The notes: generated by a model from the sequence alone, not told the origin. DNA of 9,670 nucleotides from Chloroflexota bacterium (GCA_010092775.1 JAADYZ010000218.1:1-9670); one strand, 5' to 3'; shown: positions 1 through 6,100, counted from the first letter of the stretch. Made by a program: numbers and translations.

Positions 1-8
1 CCATCCGG

Positions 9-1208
9 CTATTCCTCGTAGCGGCGGGTGGTCAGGTCGCTGGCGCGTTGGATGGCGCTGTCGCCAAAGCGATCCTTGACCTCATCAAGCGTAGAGAGTA
101 GGCGGCGTTTGCTCTGTACATCGTCGGAGTCCCATAAGCCAAGCTGCTGGCCCGAGTGGTCAAAGCCGCTGACCCCTACGCCAATCAAGCGCACCGGGCG
201 GCCACTTGGCCAGTGGGCCTCCAGCAGATTTGCCGCTGCCTGATAAATCACGTCGTCCTGATCGGTCGCTGCGTCGAGGGTCGTCTGGCGGGTCAGTGTC
301 GTGAAATCGGACCAGCGCAGCTTGATCTTGATCGTTGTTACCTGGAGATCGCGTTTGCGCAGCCGCCGTCCGACACCATCCGACAGGCGGCGTAGGGTGC
401 GTTTGAGCACCTGTTCATCCTGTACATCTTGGGCAAAGGTCGTCTCGTGGCTGAGCGATTTGGCCTCGTGTTCGGTCTCAACCGGGCGGGTGTCGATACC
501 CTGGGCCCGCCGCCACAGATCCGCGCCGTGTTTGCCAAGGCGCTGGTTGAGTTGCTCGACGGAGCAGGCCGCGATGTCGCCGATGGTGTGAATGCCCCGC
601 TTTGCCAGGGACTCGGCTGTTTTGGGGCCGACTCCCCACAGCTCACGGGTTGGGAGTGGCGCAAGGAAAGCAGCCTCCTCACCGGCTGGGATGACAGTAA
701 TCGCGTTAGGCGGACGCCCGGTCTTGACGCGCCCCTTGCCGATGTTGTTGGCGATCTTGGCGACCAGTTTGTTGGTGGCCACGCCGATCGAGACGGGCAG
801 TTTGAATTGCTGATTGATCTGGCTTTGCAGCCTGCGGGCGATCGTCTCACCGTCATCCGGGTAGCCGCTGACATCCAGAAAGGCCTCGTCAATCGAGATT
901 GGCTCGACCAGCGGGGTGACCTGACGCAGGCTGGTCATCACCTTCTTAGAGACTTCGCTGTAGCGCCCCCGACTGTGCGAGACGATGATCAGATCGGGAC
1001 AGAGGCGCAGGGCCTGGGCCATCGGCATCGCGGAGCGCAGCCCATAGAGCCGCGCCGGATAGGAACAGGAAGCCACAACGCCGCGTTGATCGGGCCGACC
1101 ACCAACTGCGAAGGCCTTACCGCGCAGGTCGGGATTGTGCTGTTCCTCTACGGCGCAGAAGAAGGCATCCAGATCGATGTGAAGGATGCTGCGGGTTGTC
1201 TCGTTCAT
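9..1208 (-). CDS. dinB: DNA polymerase IV (Y-family, DinB)
   Basis: Error-prone translesion polymerase that extends primers past damaged template bases. The 399-residue length is a little longer than E. coli DinB (351). Visible motifs: the first catalytic aspartate and its neighbour in HIDLDAFF (D12, D14), with F17 in the steric-gate position that excludes ribonucleotides; the second catalytic pair in SIDEAFLD (D107, E108); SIGVATNKLVAKIA (140-153) closing the palm; a helix-hairpin-helix GVGPKTAESL (192-201) in the thumb; and a little-finger region from about 250 to 345. QLGLW at 355-359 resembles the QLxLF sliding-clamp-binding motif. The stop is TAG at 9-11. The ATG at 1208 is the only sensible start, since the next Met is residue 61, inside the palm. 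No clear Shine-Dalgarno precedes it. The gene is divergent from the DUF2089 gene across 124 bases, and I see no convincing LexA box. The family assignment is secure. Confidence 0.97.
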   Translation of the reverse strand: MNETTRSILHIDLDAFFCAVEEQHNPDLRGKAFAVGGRPDQRGVVASCSYPARLYGLRSAMPMAQALRLCPDLIIVSHSRGRYSEVSKKVMTSLRQVTPLVEPISIDEAFLDVSGYPDDGETIARRLQSQINQQFKLPVSIGVATNKLVAKIANNIGKGRVKTGRPPNAITVIPAGEEAAFLAPLPTRELWGVGPKTAESLAKRGIHTIGDIAACSVEQLNQRLGKHGADLWRRAQGIDTRPVETEHEAKSLSHETTFAQDVQDEQVLKRTLRRLSDGVGRRLRKRDLQVTTIKIKLRWSDFTTLTRQTTLDAATDQDDVIYQAAANLLEAHWPSGRPVRLIGVGVSGFDHSGQQLGLWDSDDVQSKRRLLSTLDEVKDRFGDSAIQRASDLTTRRYEE

Positions 1209-1215
1209 CTACGCA

Positions 1216-1224
1216 ACTGTAGCA
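1216..1224 (-). promoter_or_regulatory. Extended -10 for dinB, possibly leaderless
   Basis: Read on the minus strand this is TGC-TACAGT, an extended -10 (TGn plus four of six matches to TATAAT). Only 7 bases separate the hexamer from the ATG at 1208. Transcription would therefore begin at or next to the A of the start codon. The lack of a Shine-Dalgarno upstream of dinB agrees with a leaderless mRNA. There is no good -35 at 17 bases. This is inference from a short motif. Confidence 0.35.
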
Positions 1225-1269
1225 TGCTTTGCCGATTCATGCTGAGTGGAGCCCTTAAACCAAAATATT

Positions 1270-1281
1270 TGTTGCCCAACA
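1270..1281. promoter_or_regulatory. Inverted repeat over the -35, candidate operator
   Basis: TGTTG-CC-CAACA is a perfect 5+5 inverted repeat with a 2-base centre. It covers the -35 hexamer of the promoter at 1272-1300. A protein bound here would block polymerase, and the adjacent HTH/zinc-ribbon gene product is the obvious candidate for autoregulation. A repeat this short can occur by chance, so the call rests mainly on its position. Confidence 0.25.
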
Positions 1282-1300
1282 CAAAATTTTCGAGTATAGT
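1272..1300 (+). promoter_or_regulatory. Sigma-70-like promoter of the DUF2089/repeat-protein operon
   Basis: TTGCCC at 1272-1277 and TATAGT at 1295-1300 are separated by exactly 17 bases. The -10 matches consensus at five of six positions and the -35 at three. The predicted start is near 1307, giving a leader of about 26 bases. That leader contains AGGTGA (1324-1329), three bases ahead of the ATG at 1333. The surrounding stretch is clearly A/T-richer than the flanking genes. Confidence 0.6.
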
Positions 1301-1332
1301 GAGAATGCTAGCAAAAAGTGAATAGGTGACCT

Positions 1333-1707
1333 ATGCGAAAACTGATCGAAGCCTGCCCTGCTTGTGAGGGTGACTTGATCGTAACGCGTTTGACCTGTGT
1401 GCAATGTGGGACGGAAGTCCATGGGAGCTTTCAGCCGAATGTGTTCTCGCACCTGGAGCCGCACGATCTGGATTTTGTGATCCAGTTTGTTAAGGCCAAG
1501 GGCAACATCAAAGAGATGGAGCGCGCGCTGGACACCTCGTATTGGAGCATCCGCAAGAAGCTCGATGACATCGTCGCCTTTCTGGACACCCAAACTCTGC
1601 ACGAAGATGAACGTCAACAAGCCCGTGAGGCTATTCTGCATCGTCTGAGAGAGGGAGAGCTCAACATCGACGAGGCGGAGGCCTTGCTGAGGCAGTTGCG
1701 ATCCTAG
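1333..1707 (+). CDS. DUF2089-type zinc-ribbon/HTH protein, probable transcriptional regulator
   Basis: A 124-residue protein with three parts. Residues 8-25 hold a zinc ribbon made of two pairs, CPAC (C8, C11) and CVQC (C22, C25). Residues 45-84 look like a sigma-factor-type helix-turn-helix: LDFVIQFVKAKGNIKEMERAL is followed by a recognition-like helix around YWSIRKKLDDI. Residues 97-123 form a short two-helix SHOCT-like tail with the signature EGELNIDEAEALL. This order matches the DUF2089 family as I know it, whose members are thought to be DNA-binding, though I recall no settled function. The start ATG at 1333 is supported by AGGTGA at 1324-1329. The gene lies 37 bases ahead of the repeat protein, whose N-terminus carries the same helix-pair motif, so the two products may pair through these modules. 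Confidence 0.85.
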   Translation: MRKLIEACPACEGDLIVTRLTCVQCGTEVHGSFQPNVFSHLEPHDLDFVIQFVKAKGNIKEMERALDTSYWSIRKKLDDIVAFLDTQTLHEDERQQAREAILHRLREGELNIDEAEALLRQLRS

Positions 1708-1744
1708 CCCACACACGGCGGGGCCTGAAACAAGGAACACCGCC

Positions 1745-3325
1745 ATGAAGAATGAACGCATGATGATCTTGCAGATGGTCGAAGACGGAACCATCTCACC
1801 GTCAGATGCGGCAAGGCTGCTGGATGCAATGGGAGAGTCGCAAGCCAACAGCCCTGCCAACACCATGAATACTAGCGAAGAGTTTACAGTAGGCTGGGTC
1901 GAGCCGCCAGAGGTGCCGCCCATCCCACCTACCCCTACCCCACCTGTCGTGCCACAGCCGCCTATTCCTCCGGCGGCACCGTTGCCACCAAGGCCACGCC
2001 GCCGCCGCGAACCCGATCCTGGTTTGGCCGCTTCCCTAAAGGAAGCCGGATTTCACTTCAACCGTGAGCAACTGCGCATCTTAGACCGGGCTGACGTGGA
2101 CCGTGAAACGCTGTTGGCTTTTCGTGAGTTAGGCTACACACGGCCAGACCAACTGGTCCAGTTTGCACGGCACGACGTGACTCCGGAGTTTGCGCGTGCC
2201 GTGCGTGCTCTGGTAGGCGATGAGCTGCGTGCTGGTCATCTGATTGAGCTGCGCCATCATGATGTTGAAATTGAGGACATCTACGCGCTGCACAGCATCG
2301 GCTTTGAGTCCATCGAGATTCGCCAGGTGATACAGATGGCCATCCACGACGTTGATTTGGACGATGTCCGGGATATTCGCTCCCTGGGTTACACTCATTT
2401 GACGCCCCGCGATTTCGTAGAGATGGCCATCCACGACGTCGATGTGGACCTGGTGCGAGCACTGGCTGAGCTTGGATACCAAGACCTCAGTGGACACGAC
2501 ATCGTTCAGTTGGGCATCCACGACATCGATGCAGACTATCTATGGGACGCCCATCGTGCGGGTCTGGGCAATCTGCGACTATCTGCGCTGGTGAAACTTG
2601 CGATCCATGACACTGATCTGGAGGCGGCTGCCGAAGCGATCAACCTACCAGGGATGACAATGGACATCCTGCCGAAGCTAGGTGTCCACGACATTGCGGC
2701 TGACCTGGTGCGGGCTGTAGCGCTCTATGCTGGTGAGGGTTTTGCAGCGCAAGACCTGCTCCGCGCCGCACGGCGCGATGTGGATGCAGACTATTTGATC
2801 GATGCGGTCGAGTTGGGCCTGACGCATTGGTCACTGAATGAGATGATCGCCTTTCACCAGCACGACATTGAACTTGAAGACCTGAGCGACATCGTCCGTC
2901 TGGAGTTGGCAGAGATCAAGCCGCCCTTGTTGATCCGTTTGCTGGAGAACGATGTTGATCTGGAGGCCGTGCGCTTAGCCCTGACCCTGCCCAATGCCCA
3001 AGCCGAGCAGATGCTCAGCTTCGAAGACGCTGACGTAGACGCCGAGCTGCTGCGCCTGCTGCTGGCGACCGGGGTCGAGGACCTGACCGTCTCTCACGTG
3101 GTGGCGCTGGGCAAAGCGGATATTGATCGGGACTTCTTGCGGGCCATCAGCGATGGAGCGATCAACGGCTTATCCGCGAGCCATCTCTATCAATTGGCGC
3201 GCCATGACGCCGAAGAGGACCACGTTTTCGCGGCGACCACGCGCTACGGGCGCCCCATCAGCGTGGAGCAGTTGTTTGAAGCGCTGCGTGGCAACTGGGA
3301 CGCCGACGATATCCCCACCCTGTAG
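1745..3325 (+). CDS. SHOCT-like domain protein with ~14 helical 29-residue repeats
   Basis: A 526-residue protein of unknown function, with no signal peptide or membrane segment, so probably cytoplasmic. Residues 3-30 are a SHOCT-like helix pair (ILQMVEDGTISPSDAARLL) similar to the C-terminal tail of the preceding DUF2089 protein. Residues 53-90 are a proline-rich linker ending in a basic patch, RPRRRR. From about residue 115 to 520 run about fourteen units of roughly 29 residues. Their pattern is hDVDxDxhRxhxxLGYxxLxxxDhhxhA, with 'IHD(V/I)D' recurring in the central units. The units resemble the 'GYxxLsxddLhxLxxhxVTPEFh' repeats I recall in other bacterial proteins; unit 2 even reads HDVTPEFARAV. 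An alpha-alpha solenoid for protein binding is the likely fold. The start is supported by AAGGA at 1732-1736, eight bases upstream. In relatives the SHOCT-like module is often joined to a DUF4097 beta domain; here a helical solenoid takes that place (from memory). Confidence 0.85.
   Translation: MKNERMMILQMVEDGTISPSDAARLLDAMGESQANSPANTMNTSEEFTVGWVEPPEVPPIPPTPTPPVVPQPPIPPAAPLPPRPRRRREPDPGLAASLKEAGFHFNREQLRILDRADVDRETLLAFRELGYTRPDQLVQFARHDVTPEFARAVRALVGDELRAGHLIELRHHDVEIEDIYALHSIGFESIEIRQVIQMAIHDVDLDDVRDIRSLGYTHLTPRDFVEMAIHDVDVDLVRALAELGYQDLSGHDIVQLGIHDIDADYLWDAHRAGLGNLRLSALVKLAIHDTDLEAAAEAINLPGMTMDILPKLGVHDIAADLVRAVALYAGEGFAAQDLLRAARRDVDADYLIDAVELGLTHWSLNEMIAFHQHDIELEDLSDIVRLELAEIKPPLLIRLLENDVDLEAVRLALTLPNAQAEQMLSFEDADVDAELLRLLLATGVEDLTVSHVVALGKADIDRDFLRAISDGAINGLSASHLYQLARHDAEEDHVFAATTRYGRPISVEQLFEALRGNWDADDIPTL
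2087..3307 (+). repeat. Tandem 87-base (29-codon) coding repeats
   Basis: These are about fourteen degenerate units coding the helical repeats. The 87-base period shows directly in the DNA: the 18-mer GATGGCCATCCACGACGT occurs exactly at 2335-2352 and again at 2422-2439, 87 bases later. Most units have diverged strongly at the DNA level. Units around residues 290-320 and 405-435 are about two residues short. This indicates an old array with perhaps one recent duplication or gene-conversion event in units 4 and 5. Confidence 0.8.
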
Positions 3326-3338
3326 CCACCTAAGAAGC

Positions 3339-3368
3339 CTGGGGCGGCAGCCATGGCTGCCGCCTCGG
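3339..3368. terminator. Strong hairpin after the repeat-protein gene, candidate bidirectional terminator
   Basis: The core at 3343-3364 is a perfect 22-base palindrome, GGCGGCAGCC...GGCTGCCGCC. The stem can extend to 3339-3368 using two G-U pairs, closing on a CATG loop. It starts 13 bases after the stop codon of the repeat protein and lies between convergent genes, where termination is expected. No clean T-run follows on the plus strand (only GGTTTTGG at 3376-3383), so it is not a textbook intrinsic terminator. Confidence 0.45.
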
Positions 3369-3400
3369 TGCTGTGGTTTTGGTGCGCCGCCGATTGATAT

Positions 3401-3492
3401 GGGGCGAGGCCCCGGTTGCAGCAACCCGGCGGGCCTCAAGTTCCCGGCTTGAGCACCAACACAATCCAGCTAGCCCACCATGGTGGTAGGGC
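3401..3492. other. Cluster of consecutive small hairpins in the convergent spacer
   Basis: Four inverted repeats follow one another: GGGGC-GAG-GCCCC (3401-3413), GGTTGC-A-GCAACC (3414-3426), CTCAAG-TTCCCGG-CTTGAG (3435-3453), and GCCCACC-ATGGT-GGT(A)GGGC (3473-3492), which contains the perfect palindrome CCACCATGGTGG. GGTGC at 3381-3385 can also pair with GCACC at 3453-3457 to enclose the first three. No protein-coding reading is convincing. The stretch could be the structured 3' end of the minus-strand ORF's transcript, a small RNA, or a remnant of a palindromic element. Confidence 0.35.
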
Positions 3493-3582
3493 GATGCGCG
3501 ATAGCGGGGCGTCCGACAACAACCTGACTTGAAGTCGGCTGGATGCTTGCTCGCGATCCATAGGCGGACGGCGATCTCCGTT

Positions 3583-3813
3583 TCAATCCATCGACCATCC
3601 GGGCCAGACGATGCGCAGCGCTGCTTCGAGCTGCTGGGCAGCACGGTCGTAGCTCTCGGCGTTGATGACATCTCCGATCATGCGATAGGACTTGGCGCGT
3701 GACTGCCACTCCAGTACCAACGCATAGATTCGAAAGGGCTCTGGGATGCCCGTGTCGTTGAGGACGCGGTAAGTTGCACCAGCCATGTTGTTCAAGGGAT
3801 CAAATGGAGACAT
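3583..3813 (-). CDS. Small hypothetical protein, 76 aa
   Basis: I do not recognise a named family. The 76-residue product is soluble, with no signal or membrane segment. It looks like a real helical protein: a mixed N-terminus is followed by amphipathic helices around residues 25-45 (PFRIYALVLEWQSRAKSYRM) and 50-68 (NAESYDRAAQQLEAALRIV). The latter has the look of a TPR-like or helical-bundle segment. The ATG at 3813 has GAGAG about five bases upstream on the minus strand. A second Met at residue 10 is possible but has no better site. The gene is convergent with the repeat protein and divergent from the 92-aa gene. Function unknown. Confidence 0.6.
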   Translation of the reverse strand: MSPFDPLNNMAGATYRVLNDTGIPEPFRIYALVLEWQSRAKSYRMIGDVINAESYDRAAQQLEAALRIVWPGWSMD

Positions 3814-3947
3814 CTAGGCTCTCATTCACAACGGAGACAGGTTAGCAAGACGATCCGGTCACCATGCATGAACCATGATGTGTTGTGTATTGGATGCAAC
3901 CGGTCAGAACTTGATTGGATATTGTCATGAGTATACATAAGCCGTGC

Positions 3948-3956
3948 TGATATAAA
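3948..3956 (+). promoter_or_regulatory. Extended -10 promoter for the 92-aa gene
   Basis: TGA-TATAAA is a TGn extended -10 with five of six matches to TATAAT. It sits in the A/T-rich stretch 3907-3960. The predicted start near 3963 gives a 5' leader of about 120 bases to the ATG at 4083. A second weaker candidate, TTGATT (3911-3916) with TACATA 17 bases on, lies just upstream. CCGGTCA occurs twice in the same spacer (3855-3861 and 3900-3906), which may be chance. Confidence 0.45.
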
Positions 3957-4082
3957 AGGAGTCGTCAGGACTTCGTTATCTCTCTAGCCTTTCTGACCTA
4001 GGCCAAATTACCTGAAGTGGATTCCGAGCATGTCCGCCGCCATAATCGAGAGGCCAATCCTTACCACGTAAAGAGAGCAACA

Positions 4083-4361
4083 ATGGACGACCTCAAGAAA
4101 AAGCTGGCGGATCTGTTCATGGAAACCGGCCATGCTCATCATCAAGCCTACATCGAGACGGATGGGGCAGACCCGGAGTGGGCGCTGTGGTATGCGGACT
4201 ATTTGATCGACAAGCTGCCCGCCAAACTAGAGATTGAGATGACCAAGAGCGAGCTGATCTACGTGCTGTGGAAGCTTAGCTTAGAACAGCCGCTCCAGGG
4301 GCCAGAGACCCCCTGGCCAGAATACTACGCACAGGACTTGATCGAACGTTACAAGGGCTAG
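4083..4361 (+). CDS. Conserved hypothetical protein, 92 aa
   Basis: The product is an acidic soluble protein with conspicuous aromatics: an N-terminal helix DDLKKKLADLFMET, then a core around HHQAYIETDGADPEWALWYADYLIDKLP, and a C-terminus WPEYYAQDLIERYKG. I recall short proteins with the same 'DPEWALWYADYL' core annotated as hypothetical in Chloroflexota and cyanobacteria, with no known function. The frame stays open upstream to a GTG at 4017. I prefer the ATG at 4083 because AAAGAGAG (4070-4077) lies five bases ahead of it, the GTG has no ribosome-binding site, and the conserved-looking sequence begins at MDDLKKK. The gene precedes the LtrA gene by 117 bases with its own hairpin between, so it is probably a single-gene unit. 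Confidence 0.75.
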   Translation: MDDLKKKLADLFMETGHAHHQAYIETDGADPEWALWYADYLIDKLPAKLEIEMTKSELIYVLWKLSLEQPLQGPETPWPEYYAQDLIERYKG

Positions 4362-4376
4362 CCTGGAAGAATCGAC

Positions 4377-4411
4377 AGGCGGTGACCTGGGTCGCCTAGC
4401 CAATCGATTGG
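4377..4411. other. Hairpin plus 12-base palindrome between the 92-aa gene and the LtrA gene
   Basis: AGGCG (4377-4381) pairs with CGCCT (4393-4397), extended by two wobble pairs. It is followed directly by the perfect palindrome CCAATCGATTGG at 4400-4411. The first may be a weak terminator for the 92-aa gene, although no T-tract follows. The second lies about 28 bases upstream of the LtrA gene -10 and could be an operator. Confidence 0.3.
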
Positions 4412-4439
4412 ATTTCTACCTTTCATTGCCCTCCTTCTC

Positions 4440-4473
4440 TATACTCAGGATGTTTTTGACCAAGGGGAGGAGG
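4440..4473 (+). promoter_or_regulatory. -10 element and strong ribosome binding site of the LtrA gene
   Basis: TATACT at 4440-4445 is a five-of-six -10; no good -35 is seen 16-18 bases upstream. The predicted start near 4452 gives a leader of about 27 bases. That leader contains AGGAGG (4468-4473) within a longer GGGGAGGAGG run, five bases ahead of the ATG at 4479. This is by far the strongest Shine-Dalgarno in the window and suggests efficient translation. Confidence 0.45.
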
Positions 4474-4478
4474 ACAAT

Positions 4479-5666
4479 ATGTTAAATCGCACATGGTTTT
4501 ATGATGTGCCGAGCGACGAACACCACGAAGAGGAACGCAAGCCATCCTGGCTGGAGCTGTTCTTTGACCTGGTTTTCGTCGCGACGTTGATTCAGTTGGG
4601 GAACTACCTCAGCGACAATGTCACGCTGCTGGGCTTTCTGCAATTTGCCCTACTGCTGCTGCCCGTGTGGTGGTCCTGGTCTGGTATGACCTTCTACGCC
4701 AATCGCTACCTGATCGATGACGTCTGGCACCGCTTGCTTATCTTGGGCCAGATTATCCTCATTTCCACCTTAGCCATCAGTCTGAACGATCCCTTTGAAG
4801 GGCTGTATACTCAGTTTGCACTGGCCTATGCCGGTGTGCGTATCATCCTGATTGTGATGTACATCAGGGCATATGTGCGGGTCGAGGAGTCACGCCCGCT
4901 GGTTATCGGCTACATCATTGGCTTTGCCATCGCGGCAGTCTTCTGGACTGTATCGGCCTTCTTGCCGCCCTCCATGGGCGTCATTCTGTGGGCCGTCGGT
5001 CTGGCCATCGACATCGGCACCCCCACCATCCCGTACATGGTCAAATGGCAGGCCAAATTCCCACCGCACATTCACCATATGGTCGAGCGCTATGGCATCT
5101 TCACGATTATCGTGCTGGGCGAATCCTTCGTTAAGGTGATTGACGGCATGGCAGGGACTGCCTTCAGCGCGGCATTGGTTCCGGGGGTCATCAGCGGGAC
5201 AGTAGTTGGCCTGTCGCTGTGGTGGATGTACTTTGATGATATGAGTGAAGCCGACGTACATAGCCGTGGTACTTCCACCTACATGTGGATCTACTCGCAC
5301 GCGCCGCTGTCTATCGGATTGGTGGCCTTTGGTGTCGCTGCCAAGAAACTGCTCGAACAGCCTATCGGTGATCCCTTAGCAGACAAATACCGCTTATTGA
5401 TGTGCGCGGCAGTCGGGCTGTTCCTGCTGGTACTGGCCGTAATCGACAAAGTCAGTGAGCGCAAAGACGATGGCCTGCCTAACCCGGTCCGTGGCAATTG
5501 GCGGATTGCGGGGCTGCTGCTGGTGGGGCTGCTGGCTGCCTTTGGCAGTCCGCTCACACCGCCGATTTTCGGCGTTTTGCTCGCCATGATCTTCATTGGG
5601 CAGGTGGCCGTCAACGTGATCGGGAAGCCGTCTGAGGAATTTGAAGGCGGGCATCACGCTGCGTAA
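4479..5666 (+). CDS. ltrA: LtrA-family (low temperature requirement A) membrane protein
   Basis: A 395-residue multi-pass inner-membrane protein. The family signature ELFFDLVFV is at residues 26-34, right after a hydrophilic, acidic/histidine-rich N-terminus (HHEEERKPSW). Other family-like motifs are ERYGIFTIIVLGES (203-216) and YSHAPL (272-277). Hydrophobic segments lie near 28-45, 52-70, 84-102, 111-130, 141-162, 165-182, 232-251, 275-290, 304-322, 343-358 and 361-380. The family is named for a Listeria mutant unable to grow in the cold; the biochemical role is unknown and orthology to that gene is not shown here. The C-terminus EFEGGHHAA is histidine-containing and cytoplasmic or periplasmic. 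The start is fixed by AGGAGG five bases upstream. The SH3 gene starts 47 bases downstream and may be co-transcribed. Confidence 0.9.
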   Translation: MLNRTWFYDVPSDEHHEEERKPSWLELFFDLVFVATLIQLGNYLSDNVTLLGFLQFALLLLPVWWSWSGMTFYANRYLIDDVWHRLLILGQIILISTLAISLNDPFEGLYTQFALAYAGVRIILIVMYIRAYVRVEESRPLVIGYIIGFAIAAVFWTVSAFLPPSMGVILWAVGLAIDIGTPTIPYMVKWQAKFPPHIHHMVERYGIFTIIVLGESFVKVIDGMAGTAFSAALVPGVISGTVVGLSLWWMYFDDMSEADVHSRGTSTYMWIYSHAPLSIGLVAFGVAAKKLLEQPIGDPLADKYRLLMCAAVGLFLLVLAVIDKVSERKDDGLPNPVRGNWRIAGLLLVGLLAAFGSPLTPPIFGVLLAMIFIGQVAVNVIGKPSEEFEGGHHAA

Positions 5667-5713
5667 AATGGGCTTATCCGTGGTCATTAAGCACCGTAAC
5701 GAGGCAGGCTCCG

Positions 5714-6073
5714 ATGGACCCGATTGGACATGGCATCGTGATTCAAGATCATCAGCGCAGCTACGATGACCCCATCTATCTTGTGGCTGGCGAATTCGTA
5801 TGGATCAGCCAGCAGGATGTCTGGGACGATCAACACGTCTGGTTGTGGTGCGCCAACGAGGATGGCAAACAGGGTTGGGTGCCGGAACCATATATCACGG
5901 TCAGCGCGGATGGCTCAACTGGACTGGCCCGCCGCGTCTATGATGCCATCGAGCTAAGCGTTTTCGAAGGGGAAAGTCTACGGCTGCTTGAGGAGCAGAG
6001 CGGTTGGTATTGGGCCGAGAACAACGATGGCCAACGAGGTTGGGTGCCTGTCTCCCACATAGACCGGACATAA
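5714..6073 (+). CDS. Tandem SH3 domain protein
   Basis: A 119-residue cytoplasmic protein made of two SH3-like domains with almost nothing else. Domain 1 spans about residues 6-62 (HQRSYDDPIYLVAGE ... WLWCANEDGKQGWVPEPYI) and domain 2 about 71-117 (ARRVYDAIELSVFEGE ... WYWAENNDGQRGWVPVSHI). Both keep the pattern known from eukaryotic SH3 domains: ALYDY-like start, 'ELxhxxGExLxhLE', the tryptophan strand, and 'GxxGWVPxxYI' at the end. There is no signal peptide, unlike periplasmic bacterial SH3b proteins that bind peptidoglycan, so an intracellular protein-binding role is more likely. I recall similar stand-alone two-domain proteins in Chloroflexota and other bacteria. The ribosome binding site is weak: GAGG at 5701-5704 or AGG at 5706-5708. 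The gene follows the LtrA gene by 47 bases and ends at the hairpin at 6078-6100. Confidence 0.85.
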   Translation: MDPIGHGIVIQDHQRSYDDPIYLVAGEFVWISQQDVWDDQHVWLWCANEDGKQGWVPEPYITVSADGSTGLARRVYDAIELSVFEGESLRLLEEQSGWYWAENNDGQRGWVPVSHIDRT

Positions 6074-6077
6074 ACAA

Positions 6078-6100
6078 GGGGCGGCCCGGTGGGTCGCCCC
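6078..6100. terminator. Bidirectional intrinsic terminator between the SH3 and VWA genes
   Basis: GGGGCGGCCC-GGT-GGGTCGCCCC is a 10-pair stem with one G-U pair and a 3-base loop. It lies 4 bases after the SH3 stop codon and 50 bases beyond the VWA stop codon. Read on the minus strand it is followed by TTGTTTATG, a reasonable U-rich tail. On the plus strand the tail is only TCTT. The position between convergent genes supports service to both. Confidence 0.75.

Noticed and set aside
1209..1260. LexA/SOS box upstream of dinB
   Set aside because: No sequence close to the known CGAACnnnnGTTC or CTGTn8ACAG patterns is present; only an AGCATGCT palindrome.
429..1325. 298-codon plus-strand open frame
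   Set aside because: It lies antisense to dinB, which has unmistakable Pol IV motifs, and its translation is low in recognisable domains. It is a shadow of a GC-rich gene.
1255..1923. 222-codon minus-strand open frame opposite the DUF2089 gene
   Set aside because: It covers the promoter and the whole DUF2089 gene in antisense; the opposite strand has the zinc ribbon, HTH and proper ribosome-binding sites.
3381..3457. tRNA-like fold (77 bases, GGTGC/GCACC acceptor-like ends, hairpins inside)
   Set aside because: The T-loop lacks the TTCRA pattern, there is no D-arm GG, and no sensible anticodon arm can be drawn. It may be another structured RNA but not a tRNA.
3855..3906. Two CCGGTCA direct repeats in the 3814-4082 spacer
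   Set aside because: Seven bases repeated 45 bases apart is easily chance and shows no relation to the promoter geometry.
4017..4082. GTG start at 4017 extending the 92-aa protein by 22 residues
   Set aside because: No Shine-Dalgarno precedes the GTG and the extra residues are unlike the rest, while the ATG at 4083 has AAAGAGAG at good spacing.
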